From NCBI GenBank assembly GCA_003224235.1, contig QHYU01000141.1, positions 28,200 through 92,199 on the forward strand: a stretch of 64,000 nt of DNA, given 5' to 3'. Source of the DNA: Acidobacteriota bacterium. Lineage in GTDB: Bacteria > Acidobacteriota > Terriglobia > Acidiferrales > UBA7541. The first letter of the stretch is position 1, and every line of letters starts with the position of its first letter. A program made the position numbers and the translations under genes. Shown here piece after piece: positions 18,344-27,098 of the stretch. The notes under the pieces are model-generated. The model had not been told where the DNA came from, ran no database searches, and worked only from the letters and a program-made list of their open reading frames with translations.

Positions 18344-19567
18344 TCATGGGTGGTATGCCCGATTGGATTCCGCCACGGCTGTCTCGCGGCTCTGACCGGA
18401 TCTGGCCGTGGCGTGCAGGCTTTTTGCCTGCTCGAAAACCGACAGGTAGCGGTCCGCAATGCCGGCGATTGTGTAGTGCCTCAGGGCAAACTCGCGCGCA
18501 CGCGCTCCCAGCTCTCGGCGGCAACGGGCGAAACTGAACAACATCTGCAGTGCCTCGCGCAAGCTTTCCTCCTTGCCTTCCTCAAAGATCAACCCGCCGG
18601 GCCCGACCACCTCTGGGATGGCCCCGCAAGAGGAGACGACGGAGGGAATCCCGAGCATCATCGCCTGCGCCAGAGTCAGTCCGAATTGCTCCTTCCAGTG
18701 GGCCACCGCATACGAGGCTAAGACAAAGACATCGAGGCACCGCAGGTAGCGCGGGACTTCCTGGTGCAGAACGGCGCGCACGTGCACGATCCTTCCGGGG
18801 AATCGGGCGATCCAGTGCTCGTGAATCTCCTGCTCGAGTGGCCCCGAACCCACCAGCACAAGCTTCCACGGATACTGGCTCAGCTTCTCCAATGCTGCCA
18901 GCAACAGCAAGATGCCCTTCTCCGGCACCATGCGCCCCATATAGCCCACAACGATGCTTCCGGCTAGCTCAAGCTGTATCCTTAGTTCGGGTTCCGTTCC
19001 GGCCGTATGGTCGCTGGGATCCAGGCCAAACTGGGGAAGGACCACGGTGTACCTCTTGTGGGCTTCCTGCATGCGCAGAAGGCGTTCGGCGTCGCGATTC
19101 CCACACACCACAGCCGCGGCGCGGCGCAGGGTGTAGGAGCGCAGTTTTCTCTTCAAGGCACCGAGAGGAAACCGTCGTGACCGGTGCAGGTTGTCCCAAG
19201 TGAACAGAGTTATCGCCGCTTGCGGCAAAAGCGCGTCTCGGAGGCACGTCGTAGCGACCGTCACCCCCGCGTGCGGTTCCTCCTCCACATGAATCACTTC
19301 GGGACGAAACTGCCGGAGAATCCAGGCCATCCGCACTGGATCCAGGACGTAGGTCATATGTGACTGCGAGAAGACCGAAGCCAGTGCAACCACCTCCTCG
19401 GAGTTCAACTCCGGGTGGACCTCCCATCGGAAGGTGCCAAAGGGATGCCGGTTCTGTTTCGGGACCACAATCCGAAGCTGAAGGGAAGGATCGATCCGCT
19501 TCATAGCCACATACTTCTTCTGGTTGTAGGCGACGACCAATGGATGGCCCACCACCAGTAACCTCAC
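18344..19567 (-). CDS. Family 4 glycosyltransferase
   Basis: This 407-aa GT-B protein opens with MRLLVVGHPLVVAYNQKKYV, a form common in exopolysaccharide clusters. Its C-terminal donor domain includes IVVGYMGRMVPEKGILLLL, LKLVLVGSGPLEQE-type spacing, and LGIPSVVSSCGAIPEVVGPG. The start codon overlaps the stop of the upstream polymerase-like gene (ATGA at 19564-19567), which indicates translational coupling. It probably adds a sugar to the lipid-linked repeat unit on the cytoplasmic side. The donor is unknown. Confidence 0.87.
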   Translation of the reverse strand: MRLLVVGHPLVVAYNQKKYVAMKRIDPSLQLRIVVPKQNRHPFGTFRWEVHPELNSEEVVALASVFSQSHMTYVLDPVRMAWILRQFRPEVIHVEEEPHAGVTVATTCLRDALLPQAAITLFTWDNLHRSRRFPLGALKRKLRSYTLRRAAAVVCGNRDAERLLRMQEAHKRYTVVLPQFGLDPSDHTAGTEPELRIQLELAGSIVVGYMGRMVPEKGILLLLAALEKLSQYPWKLVLVGSGPLEQEIHEHWIARFPGRIVHVRAVLHQEVPRYLRCLDVFVLASYAVAHWKEQFGLTLAQAMMLGIPSVVSSCGAIPEVVGPGGLIFEEGKEESLREALQMLFSFARCRRELGARAREFALRHYTIAGIADRYLSVFEQAKSLHATARSGQSRETAVAESNRAYHP

Positions 19568-21075
19568 TGCGACTCCTCCGTCGGCGTGCGGCTCAACTCA
19601 CCGGGGCGCGAGTCCAGGTAAGGGAGCTTCGCCAGCACGCCCGAAAACACCCAAAAGTAGACGTTGATCGGGTCCAGGTCCACCAACCATCCCTTGAAGC
19701 TGTTCAGCGCCATCGTGATCAAAAAGGCCAGAAGCGCAGCCGAGCAAGCGTGCAGCCCGGAATCGCGAAGCCGCCGGCGCACCTGGAAGCCGCGCCAAAT
19801 CAGCACCCCAAACAGGCCCCAAATGATCAATAGCCCGGGGATGCCCAGCTCATACGCTGCCTTTGCATAGTAATTTTCGAGGACGACAAACTTCGACGGG
19901 TCCGAAAATGCGTAACGCGCCGCACCTGTATTCGTGCCCGTGCCCATCCCCAGCGGCGCGGAGGCTAGGGCCTGCGCCAGTCCGCCATAGGCGGTGTCGC
20001 GGGCATAGCCACCGAACAGCTCGGAAACGTGTTGGAACAGATCGAGGGCAGCAATTCGCGAGATTGCTAGGGCACCGAGAATCACTCCCGCGATGTACGG
20101 ACCTACACGCACCACGCCGGAGAATCCGCGGTCCAGTGCATACGTCAGCGCCAGCACCATAGGAACGAAAAGAAACGCGGCCCGGGCGCCAGATAAGAAG
20201 GAAGCAACCGCCGCGACCCCCAACATCCACTTCCCCAGACGGCGCCAGCGGGGGGAGGGATCCATACGCCAGAGCGCATAGCAGGGCACCAGCATGGCGA
20301 GCGTATAAGCGAAGAATTGCGTCACGAAGGAGAACGTGGAGGGAATTCTGAGCAGCAGCCCACCGCCCACCTCAAAATAGACGAATCCCTGGGTGGCTAG
20401 CATGGCCACATCCCCGTAAACTGATTCCATCAACTCCCGGTAGCCCAAAAATTGGGCCAGAACATACTCCACAATGCCGACCGCGCACGGGATGGCCGTG
20501 AGCACAACCAGGAATCGCAGGAGGAAAACCAGATCTCGACGCGAAGCAACCAGCGCGGTCGTGAGCACATACAAAGGAAGATAGAGCAGCCAGACCTTGG
20601 CCCCGATCAGGCCGCTAAGCAGGTTGGGAACCCCGGGGTTGGCCATCTGTGCAAGGACCAGCACGCTGAAGGCGAGAAGCAGGACCGATGGGAGACCCCC
20701 GAAGCTTAGGGTACGCTCGCGACGCAAAACCATCGCAGCAAGAAACCCGAGGTAGGCAGGAACCACGAAAAGCCAGTCCTTACACAGAACGGGATTGAAT
20801 ACCGCCGGACCCTCCCACGGGTACAGTGCTAGTGTCACCACTCCAGCGAACGGGAGATAGCCGAGGAGTCCATAAACGCCGCGCTGCCAGCGGGCTAGAA
20901 TTCCGAGATAGAAAACAAGGAGTACGAAGCCGCCGCTCGCAACCAAGCCATGCCCGCGCAGGATTAGAAAGCCGAGAGTCACGGTTACCAGGACCACTGC
21001 AACGAGCAGACCACTGCTCGCCAGCCGCGGCCGGTAGCCCAGCACCGGAAAATCCCCAGCTCTGCTTTCGAGCAT
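19564..21075 (-). CDS. O-antigen polymerase/ligase-like polytopic membrane protein
   Basis: The 503-aa protein has about a dozen hydrophobic helices and a periplasmic loop containing GMGTGTNTGAARYAF and VLENYYAKAAYELGIPGLL. That pattern is seen in Wzy-type polymerases of exopolysaccharide loci. AAGGGGAG precedes the ATG. It lies between a glycosyltransferase (upstream) and another coupled by ATGA (downstream). It is the likelier repeat-unit polymerase of the operon because it sits among the glycosyltransferases, whereas the 10332-11642 protein has the more classical ligase signature. That division is inference. Confidence 0.8.
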   Translation of the reverse strand: MLESRAGDFPVLGYRPRLASSGLLVAVVLVTVTLGFLILRGHGLVASGGFVLLVFYLGILARWQRGVYGLLGYLPFAGVVTLALYPWEGPAVFNPVLCKDWLFVVPAYLGFLAAMVLRRERTLSFGGLPSVLLLAFSVLVLAQMANPGVPNLLSGLIGAKVWLLYLPLYVLTTALVASRRDLVFLLRFLVVLTAIPCAVGIVEYVLAQFLGYRELMESVYGDVAMLATQGFVYFEVGGGLLLRIPSTFSFVTQFFAYTLAMLVPCYALWRMDPSPRWRRLGKWMLGVAAVASFLSGARAAFLFVPMVLALTYALDRGFSGVVRVGPYIAGVILGALAISRIAALDLFQHVSELFGGYARDTAYGGLAQALASAPLGMGTGTNTGAARYAFSDPSKFVVLENYYAKAAYELGIPGLLIIWGLFGVLIWRGFQVRRRLRDSGLHACSAALLAFLITMALNSFKGWLVDLDPINVYFWVFSGVLAKLPYLDSRPGELSRTPTEESQ

Positions 21076-21090
21076 GTTCTCCCCTTCGGC

Positions 21091-22368
21091 TTATCCTTTC
21101 GCAGCCAGTAGATTCAGAAGGATGCTCCCGAGTCGCTGCCGATAGGCTGCCCAGGTAAACTCCTCCGCCCGCAACCGCGCCCTGCGGCTCATTTCCTGGC
21201 GGAGTTCGCGGTTCTCGTACAGCAGAAGAATTTTTTCCTTGAGCCGCTCCACGTCGCGGATCGGCACGATATAACCCTGGATGCCATCCTGGACCATTGA
21301 CCCGCTGTTGGGCGTAGTGATTATTGGCAAGCCGCAGGCCAACGCCTCGTAGATGGCCAGAGCGGAGCCCTCGTGCAGCGACGGATAGACGAAGACGTCG
21401 GCCCGCTCGAACCAGTGGTGCACCTCCGCGCGCGGCACGTTGGGAATGTGTTGGAACATGTCCCGGTAGCGCAGCAAGCCTTTGCCGCTGCCCGCCACAT
21501 TGCCCACCAGGACTAGCTCCGCGCTGGGTAGGCGCAAATTCCGGAAGGCTTCCAGGAGATACTTGATTCCTTTGCGCTGGCTGAGCTGGCCGACAAACAA
21601 TACGCGAAATGTTTTCTCCGTACGCTCCGGGCCAGGTTGAAACCGTTCTGGATCTACGCCGAATGGCAACGCAGCGATGCGAGCCGGTTCAACGCCGTTC
21701 GCGATCAGGCTGTGCCGCACATACTCGGAAGGCGAGAGAACGCAGTCCGCTAGGAGTGCTTCCTGGCTGCACCGCTCGATCAGCCACTCCGGGACCTTCG
21801 TCGGGAGGCTGTCGGCAAAATCCGGATGGAGCTTCGCCTCTTCGCGCAACAGCTGGAGACCTGTGCAGATGTGTCCGATGCTCTGATCCAAGACGCAGAG
21901 GGTCCCAAGCGACTTTGCCCCCTCAAACGTCCGCTGGGCGCACGAGTCATAGCACACCACCGCCTTTGGTCTTTCCCGAGCAATCCTTTTCGCCACCCAA
22001 CCGTCGAAGCACTTGTTCCGCCAGCGCAGGATAGCCTCCGAGAACGGCCGCAAAGGCCGCAGTCGGCTCGAGACGACATAGATCAGCTCGGCTGCGGGAT
22101 AGGTCCTAACGTTCTGGGGAGCCAGCTCCGGCTTGAATCGCCGACGAAACTCCCGTTCAAGCTCCGTTCCCCGCCCGTTCGGCAACAAGCGGAGGGCGCG
22201 CCCCAGGCTATTTTCGGGTTTAAAGTAGAAGCCGGTCATGTAACACTGCAGCAGTCCTGCCTCCTGCAGCGCGAACGCGGTTTCATAGGAATACTGTGTG
22301 CCCGGATGGGCGAGGATGACACCCCTTTCCGCGCGCGGATCGAGCGAATGCACAGGCGTTCGCATCAT
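21091..22368 (-). CDS. Family 4 glycosyltransferase
   Basis: The 425-aa product starts at the ATG at 22366-22368, which overlaps the upstream methyltransferase stop as ATGA; a longer frame to 22932 would lie over that gene and is rejected. Domain features are GVILAHPGTQYSYETAFAL at the N-terminus, FRVLFVGQLSQRKGIKYL, ADVFVYPSLHEGSALAIYEA and CGLPIITTPNSG, which form the GT4 donor site. It is related to glycosyltransferases of colanic-acid-like clusters. It lies 15 bp upstream of the polymerase-like gene. Confidence 0.87.
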   Translation of the reverse strand: MMRTPVHSLDPRAERGVILAHPGTQYSYETAFALQEAGLLQCYMTGFYFKPENSLGRALRLLPNGRGTELEREFRRRFKPELAPQNVRTYPAAELIYVVSSRLRPLRPFSEAILRWRNKCFDGWVAKRIARERPKAVVCYDSCAQRTFEGAKSLGTLCVLDQSIGHICTGLQLLREEAKLHPDFADSLPTKVPEWLIERCSQEALLADCVLSPSEYVRHSLIANGVEPARIAALPFGVDPERFQPGPERTEKTFRVLFVGQLSQRKGIKYLLEAFRNLRLPSAELVLVGNVAGSGKGLLRYRDMFQHIPNVPRAEVHHWFERADVFVYPSLHEGSALAIYEALACGLPIITTPNSGSMVQDGIQGYIVPIRDVERLKEKILLLYENRELRQEMSRRARLRAEEFTWAAYRQRLGSILLNLLAAKG

Positions 22369-23168
22369 CGTTTTGTTCCGATTCCCACAAGAAAGAAGCC
22401 GTATCGATGGCCGTAGGCGGCAAACAACCTCCGCGGCAAGAGCTGCTGAAACAGCCAGGCCACAAACGCCAGAGCCTTGAATCCGGTGTATCCACCAAAC
22501 GAAAGATGCGGCGCAAAACCCTCGACCCGAACATCGGTAAGGCCGGCTTCTTCCATCCGTTGTCGGAGTTCTTCGCTGGTGAACGCCTTCTCCGGCGGCA
22601 CGGAAGGGTCCATTGCAGATAGCTTGGCAATCCGAGTGCGGTACAGGTGGTTCTTTTGATTTGGCACGAACACCATGACCTTGCCTCCGACTTTCGTCGC
22701 CTTCGCGAGGAGGCGGAGAATCTCCACCCGCTCCGCGTCCTCGAACCAATGCTCGAGAACACCTTCGTTGAAGGTGACGTCGAAGCAGTTCTCGAAGGCG
22801 AGGTCTTCGAAGCCCGCCTGAACGAAGTGAACCCTCGAGACCAACTCGGGATGGTTTACTGACAATCGTTCGACCACCCTCTTCGCGCTGGCGAGCGCGC
22901 GCGGCGAATAGTCCAGCAGAGTCACCTGGCACCCTACTAGAAGAGCTTCAGCGATTCCTGATTTGCCGATTCCGCAACCTGCTTGTAGCAAGGTCGTTCC
23001 TTCGCCAATCCCGAGGCTGGAAAACCACTTGCGTCGCAGGTTGTTATAGGTCCATGGCCCACGCTTCAGAATCCAACGGACTGCTTCCTGCACGCCCTGT
23101 TCCTCAACCGTTCGGGGAATACTTTCGTAGTGTGCGGCCCACAATTGCTTGACATCGGTTATCGCCAT
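22365..23168 (-). CDS. Class I SAM-dependent methyltransferase
   Basis: This 267-aa protein has the SAM site TLLQAGCGIGKSGIAEALL, then VTLLDYSPRALASAKRV, VHFVQAGFEDLAF and FNEGVLEHW, a Methyltransf_11/25 layout. It is coupled to the following glycosyltransferase by an ATGA overlap and follows the flippase gene by 47 bp. Three methyltransferases lie in this operon, so the polymer or its precursors are probably O-methylated. The particular hydroxyl is unknown. Confidence 0.83.
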   Translation of the reverse strand: MAITDVKQLWAAHYESIPRTVEEQGVQEAVRWILKRGPWTYNNLRRKWFSSLGIGEGTTLLQAGCGIGKSGIAEALLVGCQVTLLDYSPRALASAKRVVERLSVNHPELVSRVHFVQAGFEDLAFENCFDVTFNEGVLEHWFEDAERVEILRLLAKATKVGGKVMVFVPNQKNHLYRTRIAKLSAMDPSVPPEKAFTSEELRQRMEEAGLTDVRVEGFAPHLSFGGYTGFKALAFVAWLFQQLLPRRLFAAYGHRYGFFLVGIGTKR

Positions 23169-23215
23169 CTCGCTGTTCTCCTACCTCGACAGAGTCAGCC
23201 ATGAAGGCCGGCACC

Positions 23216-24832
23216 CTAGGTCCGGCCGAGGACAAAATCGTGTAACTTGCTTGCAATATTTCTTCCTTGCCAGAACAGGTAGTCTCGCCCCTCGATAACC
23301 TCCGGGATCTCCCATCCCAGCGCGACGCCGAAGAAAACTCCGCAGAAGGTGCCGCTGCCAACGGCCAGCCCTTCGGCAGCCGCAAACCCGACAGAAAAAT
23401 CCCGCGAGCCGCCGACACCCAGCGAGAGCACCGCGACCCGTTGCGCCAGCCAGGCCGACAGCAGGGCAAGCAGAAAGATCCGAACGGCAAACAGGACTAA
23501 TGGCCCCAGGCTCAAGGCCCGGTACCGCAGCGACAGCCAGAGAGCCAAGCCACCGGCGATAAGCCACACCAGCGAGCTGTAAAACAGTGCCAACCGGTCA
23601 GCGCCAGAAGAAACCGTGAGGACCGGCGCGAAGAGCGTCAGAAGAAGTGCAGTGGCCAACTGATAGCAGGCGGGGATCCACGTGTTCTGCGCCGCGTAAG
23701 TGATTTTTTCCATGTACGCCAACGCAACCGCTGCCGGTGCACCGATCACCAAGAGCCCAAACAGCCGCGCAACCGTTTCAGATGCTTCGGCCGAAAAAGC
23801 CCCCCGCTCGAACAGCAGCACGACCACCTGACTGCGCAAGGCGTAGAGCAAGCAGGCGAGCGGGATGGCAATGAAAAGTGCCATGCGCATTGCCCGCATG
23901 CAAATCCCGCGAAACTCTTCGCCGGGAAGCGACTGATGCGTCTCCGCAAAACGTGGAAACAGCACTATGGCCAGAGCCAGCGGCGCCACTGAGACCACCA
24001 GGCACAACTTCCAGGCATAGCCGAACAGCGCGAGGCTCCCCGGGGGCAGTTCTGAAAGAACCCGATTGATCACGATTGCCGCCCATTGCCCCAGCAACAC
24101 GGTTCCCAGCAGCGGCAAAGCCAGCGTCAACATCCTGCGCACACCGGGGTGCGTCGGATCGAGCTTCCAGGGGAACAAGGCCCCCGCCTGGCGCACGAGC
24201 GGAATGCACTTGACCAAGTACAGCATGGCGCTTATAACCGCGGAGATCATCACACCGAGGACGAGGCTGGCGGCTCCGAGCGTCCTTCCCAGGCTCAGAA
24301 TCGATAGCACGATCGCCACGTTTCCTGCCAACTGAGTCGCTGGAGGCAGCCAAAAAACTCTGTGCGCGTACAGCACCCCCGCCGCCACTCCGTTCCAAAC
24401 CAGCAGGGAAGCGGCGGGCACGAACCAGCGGACGAACACAGCAGCCGTCTCCCTGGCCTCTCCCGCCAGTCCTGGGGCAAGAAGACCAACGATGGGTTCT
24501 GGATGGAAAAACACTAAAACAGAAAACAGGATTGCCGGAACCAAGAGGAGATTAGCTACCGAGAGCGCTACGTGCCACGCCTCCTTCTCCTGCCCACGCC
24601 CCCGATATTCGGCGAACACCGGAACCACCGCGTGGGGCAGGATTTGAATCACAAACAACTGCTGGCCAAACACTAAAAGCAGCATCCCAATCCGAAACGC
24701 ATCGACGGTAGGCGAAGCACCGAATCGCCAAGCCAAAGCGATCTCCACGGCCAGCCCCGCCAGCGGGCTCAGTACCGCCAGCCCGCTCAGGGTAGCGGCA
24801 GCGCGCGCTGTCGCGTAGTGATTCCTGCTCAT
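23216..24832 (-). CDS. MurJ/MviN-family lipid-linked oligosaccharide flippase
   Basis: This is a 538-aa MATE/MOP-superfamily membrane protein with about 13-14 helices. The N-terminus (AAATLSGLAVLSPLAGLAVE; FGASPTVDAFRIGMLLL) resembles MurJ and related flippases. It lies in the exopolysaccharide operon and overlaps gmhB by ATGA, so it is likely the repeat-unit flippase in place of a Wzx. A role as a second lipid II flippase is less likely given its location. Confidence 0.82.
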   Translation of the reverse strand: MSRNHYATARAAATLSGLAVLSPLAGLAVEIALAWRFGASPTVDAFRIGMLLLVFGQQLFVIQILPHAVVPVFAEYRGRGQEKEAWHVALSVANLLLVPAILFSVLVFFHPEPIVGLLAPGLAGEARETAAVFVRWFVPAASLLVWNGVAAGVLYAHRVFWLPPATQLAGNVAIVLSILSLGRTLGAASLVLGVMISAVISAMLYLVKCIPLVRQAGALFPWKLDPTHPGVRRMLTLALPLLGTVLLGQWAAIVINRVLSELPPGSLALFGYAWKLCLVVSVAPLALAIVLFPRFAETHQSLPGEEFRGICMRAMRMALFIAIPLACLLYALRSQVVVLLFERGAFSAEASETVARLFGLLVIGAPAAVALAYMEKITYAAQNTWIPACYQLATALLLTLFAPVLTVSSGADRLALFYSSLVWLIAGGLALWLSLRYRALSLGPLVLFAVRIFLLALLSAWLAQRVAVLSLGVGGSRDFSVGFAAAEGLAVGSGTFCGVFFGVALGWEIPEVIEGRDYLFWQGRNIASKLHDFVLGRT

Positions 24833-25458
24833 AGCTCGATTGCGTTATCCGCCCCGCGTGCCAACGCCGCCGCGGTACCCTTGGGTTTTGGTGCCCGCCC
24901 TTGGCTGCCAGCGCGCGTTTCGCGGCGCCTTTCCAGCTCCCCCAGAATAATTTCTGCGGCCGCAGGGAGATCCGGCACCATAAAATCCGCCGCCACTCCA
25001 ACTGGGACACCCAGCGTCGCGGCGACCTGAATCGTCGCGCAGCCCGCCGCCTTGCCCGCCGCAATATCTTTCCAGGTGTCACCGACCAGGAATGACGTCT
25101 CGAGATGAATGTTCCAATCCAAGCTGGCGCGGCGGAGCAACCCAGGATTCGGCTTCCGGCAGGTACAGCCGTTACGATCGTCGTGTGGGCAGGCGTAGAT
25201 GGCATCAATGGGAACGGCTTTGAGCAAACGGTCATGCATGCGCTCGAGCTCGGCCGGAGCCAGCGCACCGCGGGCCAGATCGGGCTGGTTGGTCACCACA
25301 ATCACCAACAGCGAAGCGCGCTGCAAGGCTGCCACCGCGGGGCGCACTCCCGGCAGCAGCGCAAACTCTGCCAGCCTGCGCGGCGACACGCTTTGGCCAT
25401 CGCGCGCGACCAGCCGGTTCAGCACGCCGTCCCTATCGAGGAACACGGCCCGCCGCAT
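24829..25458 (-). CDS. gmhB: D-glycero-D-manno-heptose 1,7-bisphosphate 7-phosphatase (HAD family)
   Basis: This 209-aa HAD phosphatase carries the nucleophile motif FLDRDGVLN (Asp8, Asp10), the VVTNQPDLARG motif, the zinc ligands CPHDDRNGCTCRKP diagnostic of GmhB/HisB-type phosphatases, and FLVGDTWKDI as the metal motif. It removes the 7-phosphate in D-manno-heptose activation. It overlaps gmhA by 26 bp and the flippase by 4 bp. Because the kinase at 29259-30296 is of the HddA type, the product should be the alpha-anomer 1-phosphate of the GDP-heptose route. Confidence 0.88.
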   Translation of the reverse strand: MRRAVFLDRDGVLNRLVARDGQSVSPRRLAEFALLPGVRPAVAALQRASLLVIVVTNQPDLARGALAPAELERMHDRLLKAVPIDAIYACPHDDRNGCTCRKPNPGLLRRASLDWNIHLETSFLVGDTWKDIAAGKAAGCATIQVAATLGVPVGVAADFMVPDLPAAAEIILGELERRRETRAGSQGRAPKPKGTAAALARGADNAIEL

Positions 25459-26074
25459 GAGTAGCCTTCTGCTCCGCGCTGGCGCGAATCCGGTCGGCCA
25501 GGCAAAACGTCACCAAGTGATGGAGCACAACGTGGAACGATTCCACGTGCGGCGTGGTGTTGTAGGGCACCACCACGCAGACATCGGCCAGGTCCTTCAT
25601 CGCGCCGCCGTCGAACCCCGAAAAGCCTAAGGCATAGCCGCCGCGGTCCCGGGCATACTGCATGGCACGGAGCAGGTTCTGCGACCACAGCCCAGCTTTG
25701 TCGCGCCCGCTGCCGCCGTGCACGCTGATGCCGACCACAACGTCACCAGCGTGGAACAGCGATTTCAACTGCTCGACGTATACGTTTTCCCAGCCATCGT
25801 CGTTGGTCAGCGCGCTCAGCAAGGGAATGTTATCCACCAAGCTCATCGCACGCAGCCGGGGCTGGTTCGGGACAATCGTGCACTTGCATAGGTCCGCCGC
25901 GAGGTGGGAGGCTGTACCCGCCGAGCCACCGTTCCCGCAGGTGAAGATCGTGTTGCCACGCTGCCAAGCGCCCCAGACCATCTCAACCGCGCGGCCAATG
26001 GCTTCCCGATCGATGGTCTCGGCAATTTTCTTGATACCGTCGAGATAACCCTCGATCCAGCCCTGGTTCACCAT
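25433..26074 (-). CDS. gmhA: SIS-domain sedoheptulose-7-phosphate isomerase
   Basis: This 213-aa protein has the phosphosugar isomerase core TCGNGGSAGTASHLAADL and VVGISVHGGSGRDKAGLWS, followed by AMKDLADVCVVVP. GmhA converts sedoheptulose 7-phosphate to D-glycero-D-manno-heptose 7-phosphate, the first step of heptose activation. The ATG has GGAGG 6 bases upstream. It lies inside the 3' end of the Gfo/Idh gene (92-bp overlap) and overlaps gmhB. The usual family motif has Asp-Ala-Gln where this has Gly-Thr-Ala, a modest divergence. Confidence 0.85.
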   Translation of the reverse strand: MVNQGWIEGYLDGIKKIAETIDREAIGRAVEMVWGAWQRGNTIFTCGNGGSAGTASHLAADLCKCTIVPNQPRLRAMSLVDNIPLLSALTNDDGWENVYVEQLKSLFHAGDVVVGISVHGGSGRDKAGLWSQNLLRAMQYARDRGGYALGFSGFDGGAMKDLADVCVVVPYNTTPHVESFHVVLHHLVTFCLADRIRASAEQKATHAAGRVPR

Positions 26075-27098
26075 GCTCCCCTCCGGTCAGTGAAACTGCA
26101 CACCGCTTCTCTGCGGATTCATATGCCGCAGCGACCAGCCGCAGCGCTTGCCAGCCATCAAACCCGTCCGCCAGCGGTTGGCGATCTTCGCGCAGGGCCG
26201 AAACAAACTCCTCCCACTCGCGGGCCCAGGAACCGTCATCGCCGTCGTATTCGATCAGCTCCTCGGCCGGGGGGCCGAACGTTGCTGCGCGGTGTCCAAC
26301 CACCAGGCGTTCCCGGCCGTAATGTCCGCCCAAGCCTTCGACGATCAGGTAACCCTGCTCGCCAAAAACCTCGAACGAGAAAAGGTTCTTCCACTGCGTC
26401 CAACTGGCGTGCAGGCTGGCCACCTGCCCATCGGCTGTGCGCAGGGTGCAGAACGCGTTGTCTTCCACCGGCGTGTGCCAGAACGAGCTTCCCAACACCG
26501 CAAACACCTCGCTGAATTCACCGAGAAACCAGCGAAACAAATCCAAAGCGTGAATACCCTGGTCGAGCAGCTCGCCGCCGCCACTCTGAGCGCGGTTGGC
26601 GCGCCACTCCTGCTCATAGCCGGCGCGGCCGCCGTGGCCGTAGCGGCAGCGGAGAAACATCAGCCGGCCGATGCAGCCGGTTCGGGCCAGCGCGTGCGCT
26701 TCCCGCAGCGCCGGGTGGTGTCGGTGATTGAAGCCGGTTTTGAGCTTCGCGCCATTGCGCGCCGCGGCCGCAACCAAGCGTTCCGCCTCCGCCGCGGTGA
26801 TTGCCAGCGGCTTCTCGCACAGTACGTGCTTCCGCGCTTCGAGCGCTACAAGGCTGATGGGAGCAAGCCAGTTGTGCGGGGTGGCCACAACGACGGCATC
26901 GATGTCCCGCGCGGTGACCAACGCTTCCCAGTTGGTGCCCGCGCGACACCCGTACGCCTGGGCCAGTGTCTCGGCGCGCTCGTGATCCTGGTCCACAATT
27001 GCCACCAGCCGCGTTTGCGAGCAGTGCGCCATCGCGCGGGCGCGCTTTGCTCCCATGCGCCCGGCCCCGACAATTCCCACTCGCAACACCGCGTTCAC
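25983..27098 (-). CDS. Gfo/Idh/MocA-family NAD(P)-dependent oxidoreductase
   Basis: The 371-aa protein starts at a GTG with GGAGG 7 bases upstream and overlaps the SDR gene by GTGA. GIVGAGRMGAKRA binds the dinucleotide, CEKPLA (around residues 94-99) carries the conserved active-site Lys, and GGGELLDQGIHALDLFRWFLG is the typical C-terminal domain motif. The last 30 or so residues (after AVSLTGGEHGE) are Arg/His-rich, lie over gmhA and look unlike the family, so the ancestral stop was probably lost. It likely oxidises or reduces a sugar ring position in the nucleotide- or phospho-heptose pathway. Confidence 0.82.
   Translation of the reverse strand: MNAVLRVGIVGAGRMGAKRARAMAHCSQTRLVAIVDQDHERAETLAQAYGCRAGTNWEALVTARDIDAVVVATPHNWLAPISLVALEARKHVLCEKPLAITAAEAERLVAAAARNGAKLKTGFNHRHHPALREAHALARTGCIGRLMFLRCRYGHGGRAGYEQEWRANRAQSGGGELLDQGIHALDLFRWFLGEFSEVFAVLGSSFWHTPVEDNAFCTLRTADGQVASLHASWTQWKNLFSFEVFGEQGYLIVEGLGGHYGRERLVVGHRAATFGPPAEELIEYDGDDGSWAREWEEFVSALREDRQPLADGFDGWQALRLVAAAYESAEKRCAVSLTGGEHGEPGLDRGLSRRYQENCRDHRSGSHWPRG

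Noticed and set aside
22369..22932. N-terminal extension of the glycosyltransferase frame at 21091
   Set aside because: It lies entirely over the methyltransferase gene on the same strand, and the ATGA-coupled start at 22368 fits the glycosyltransferase family.
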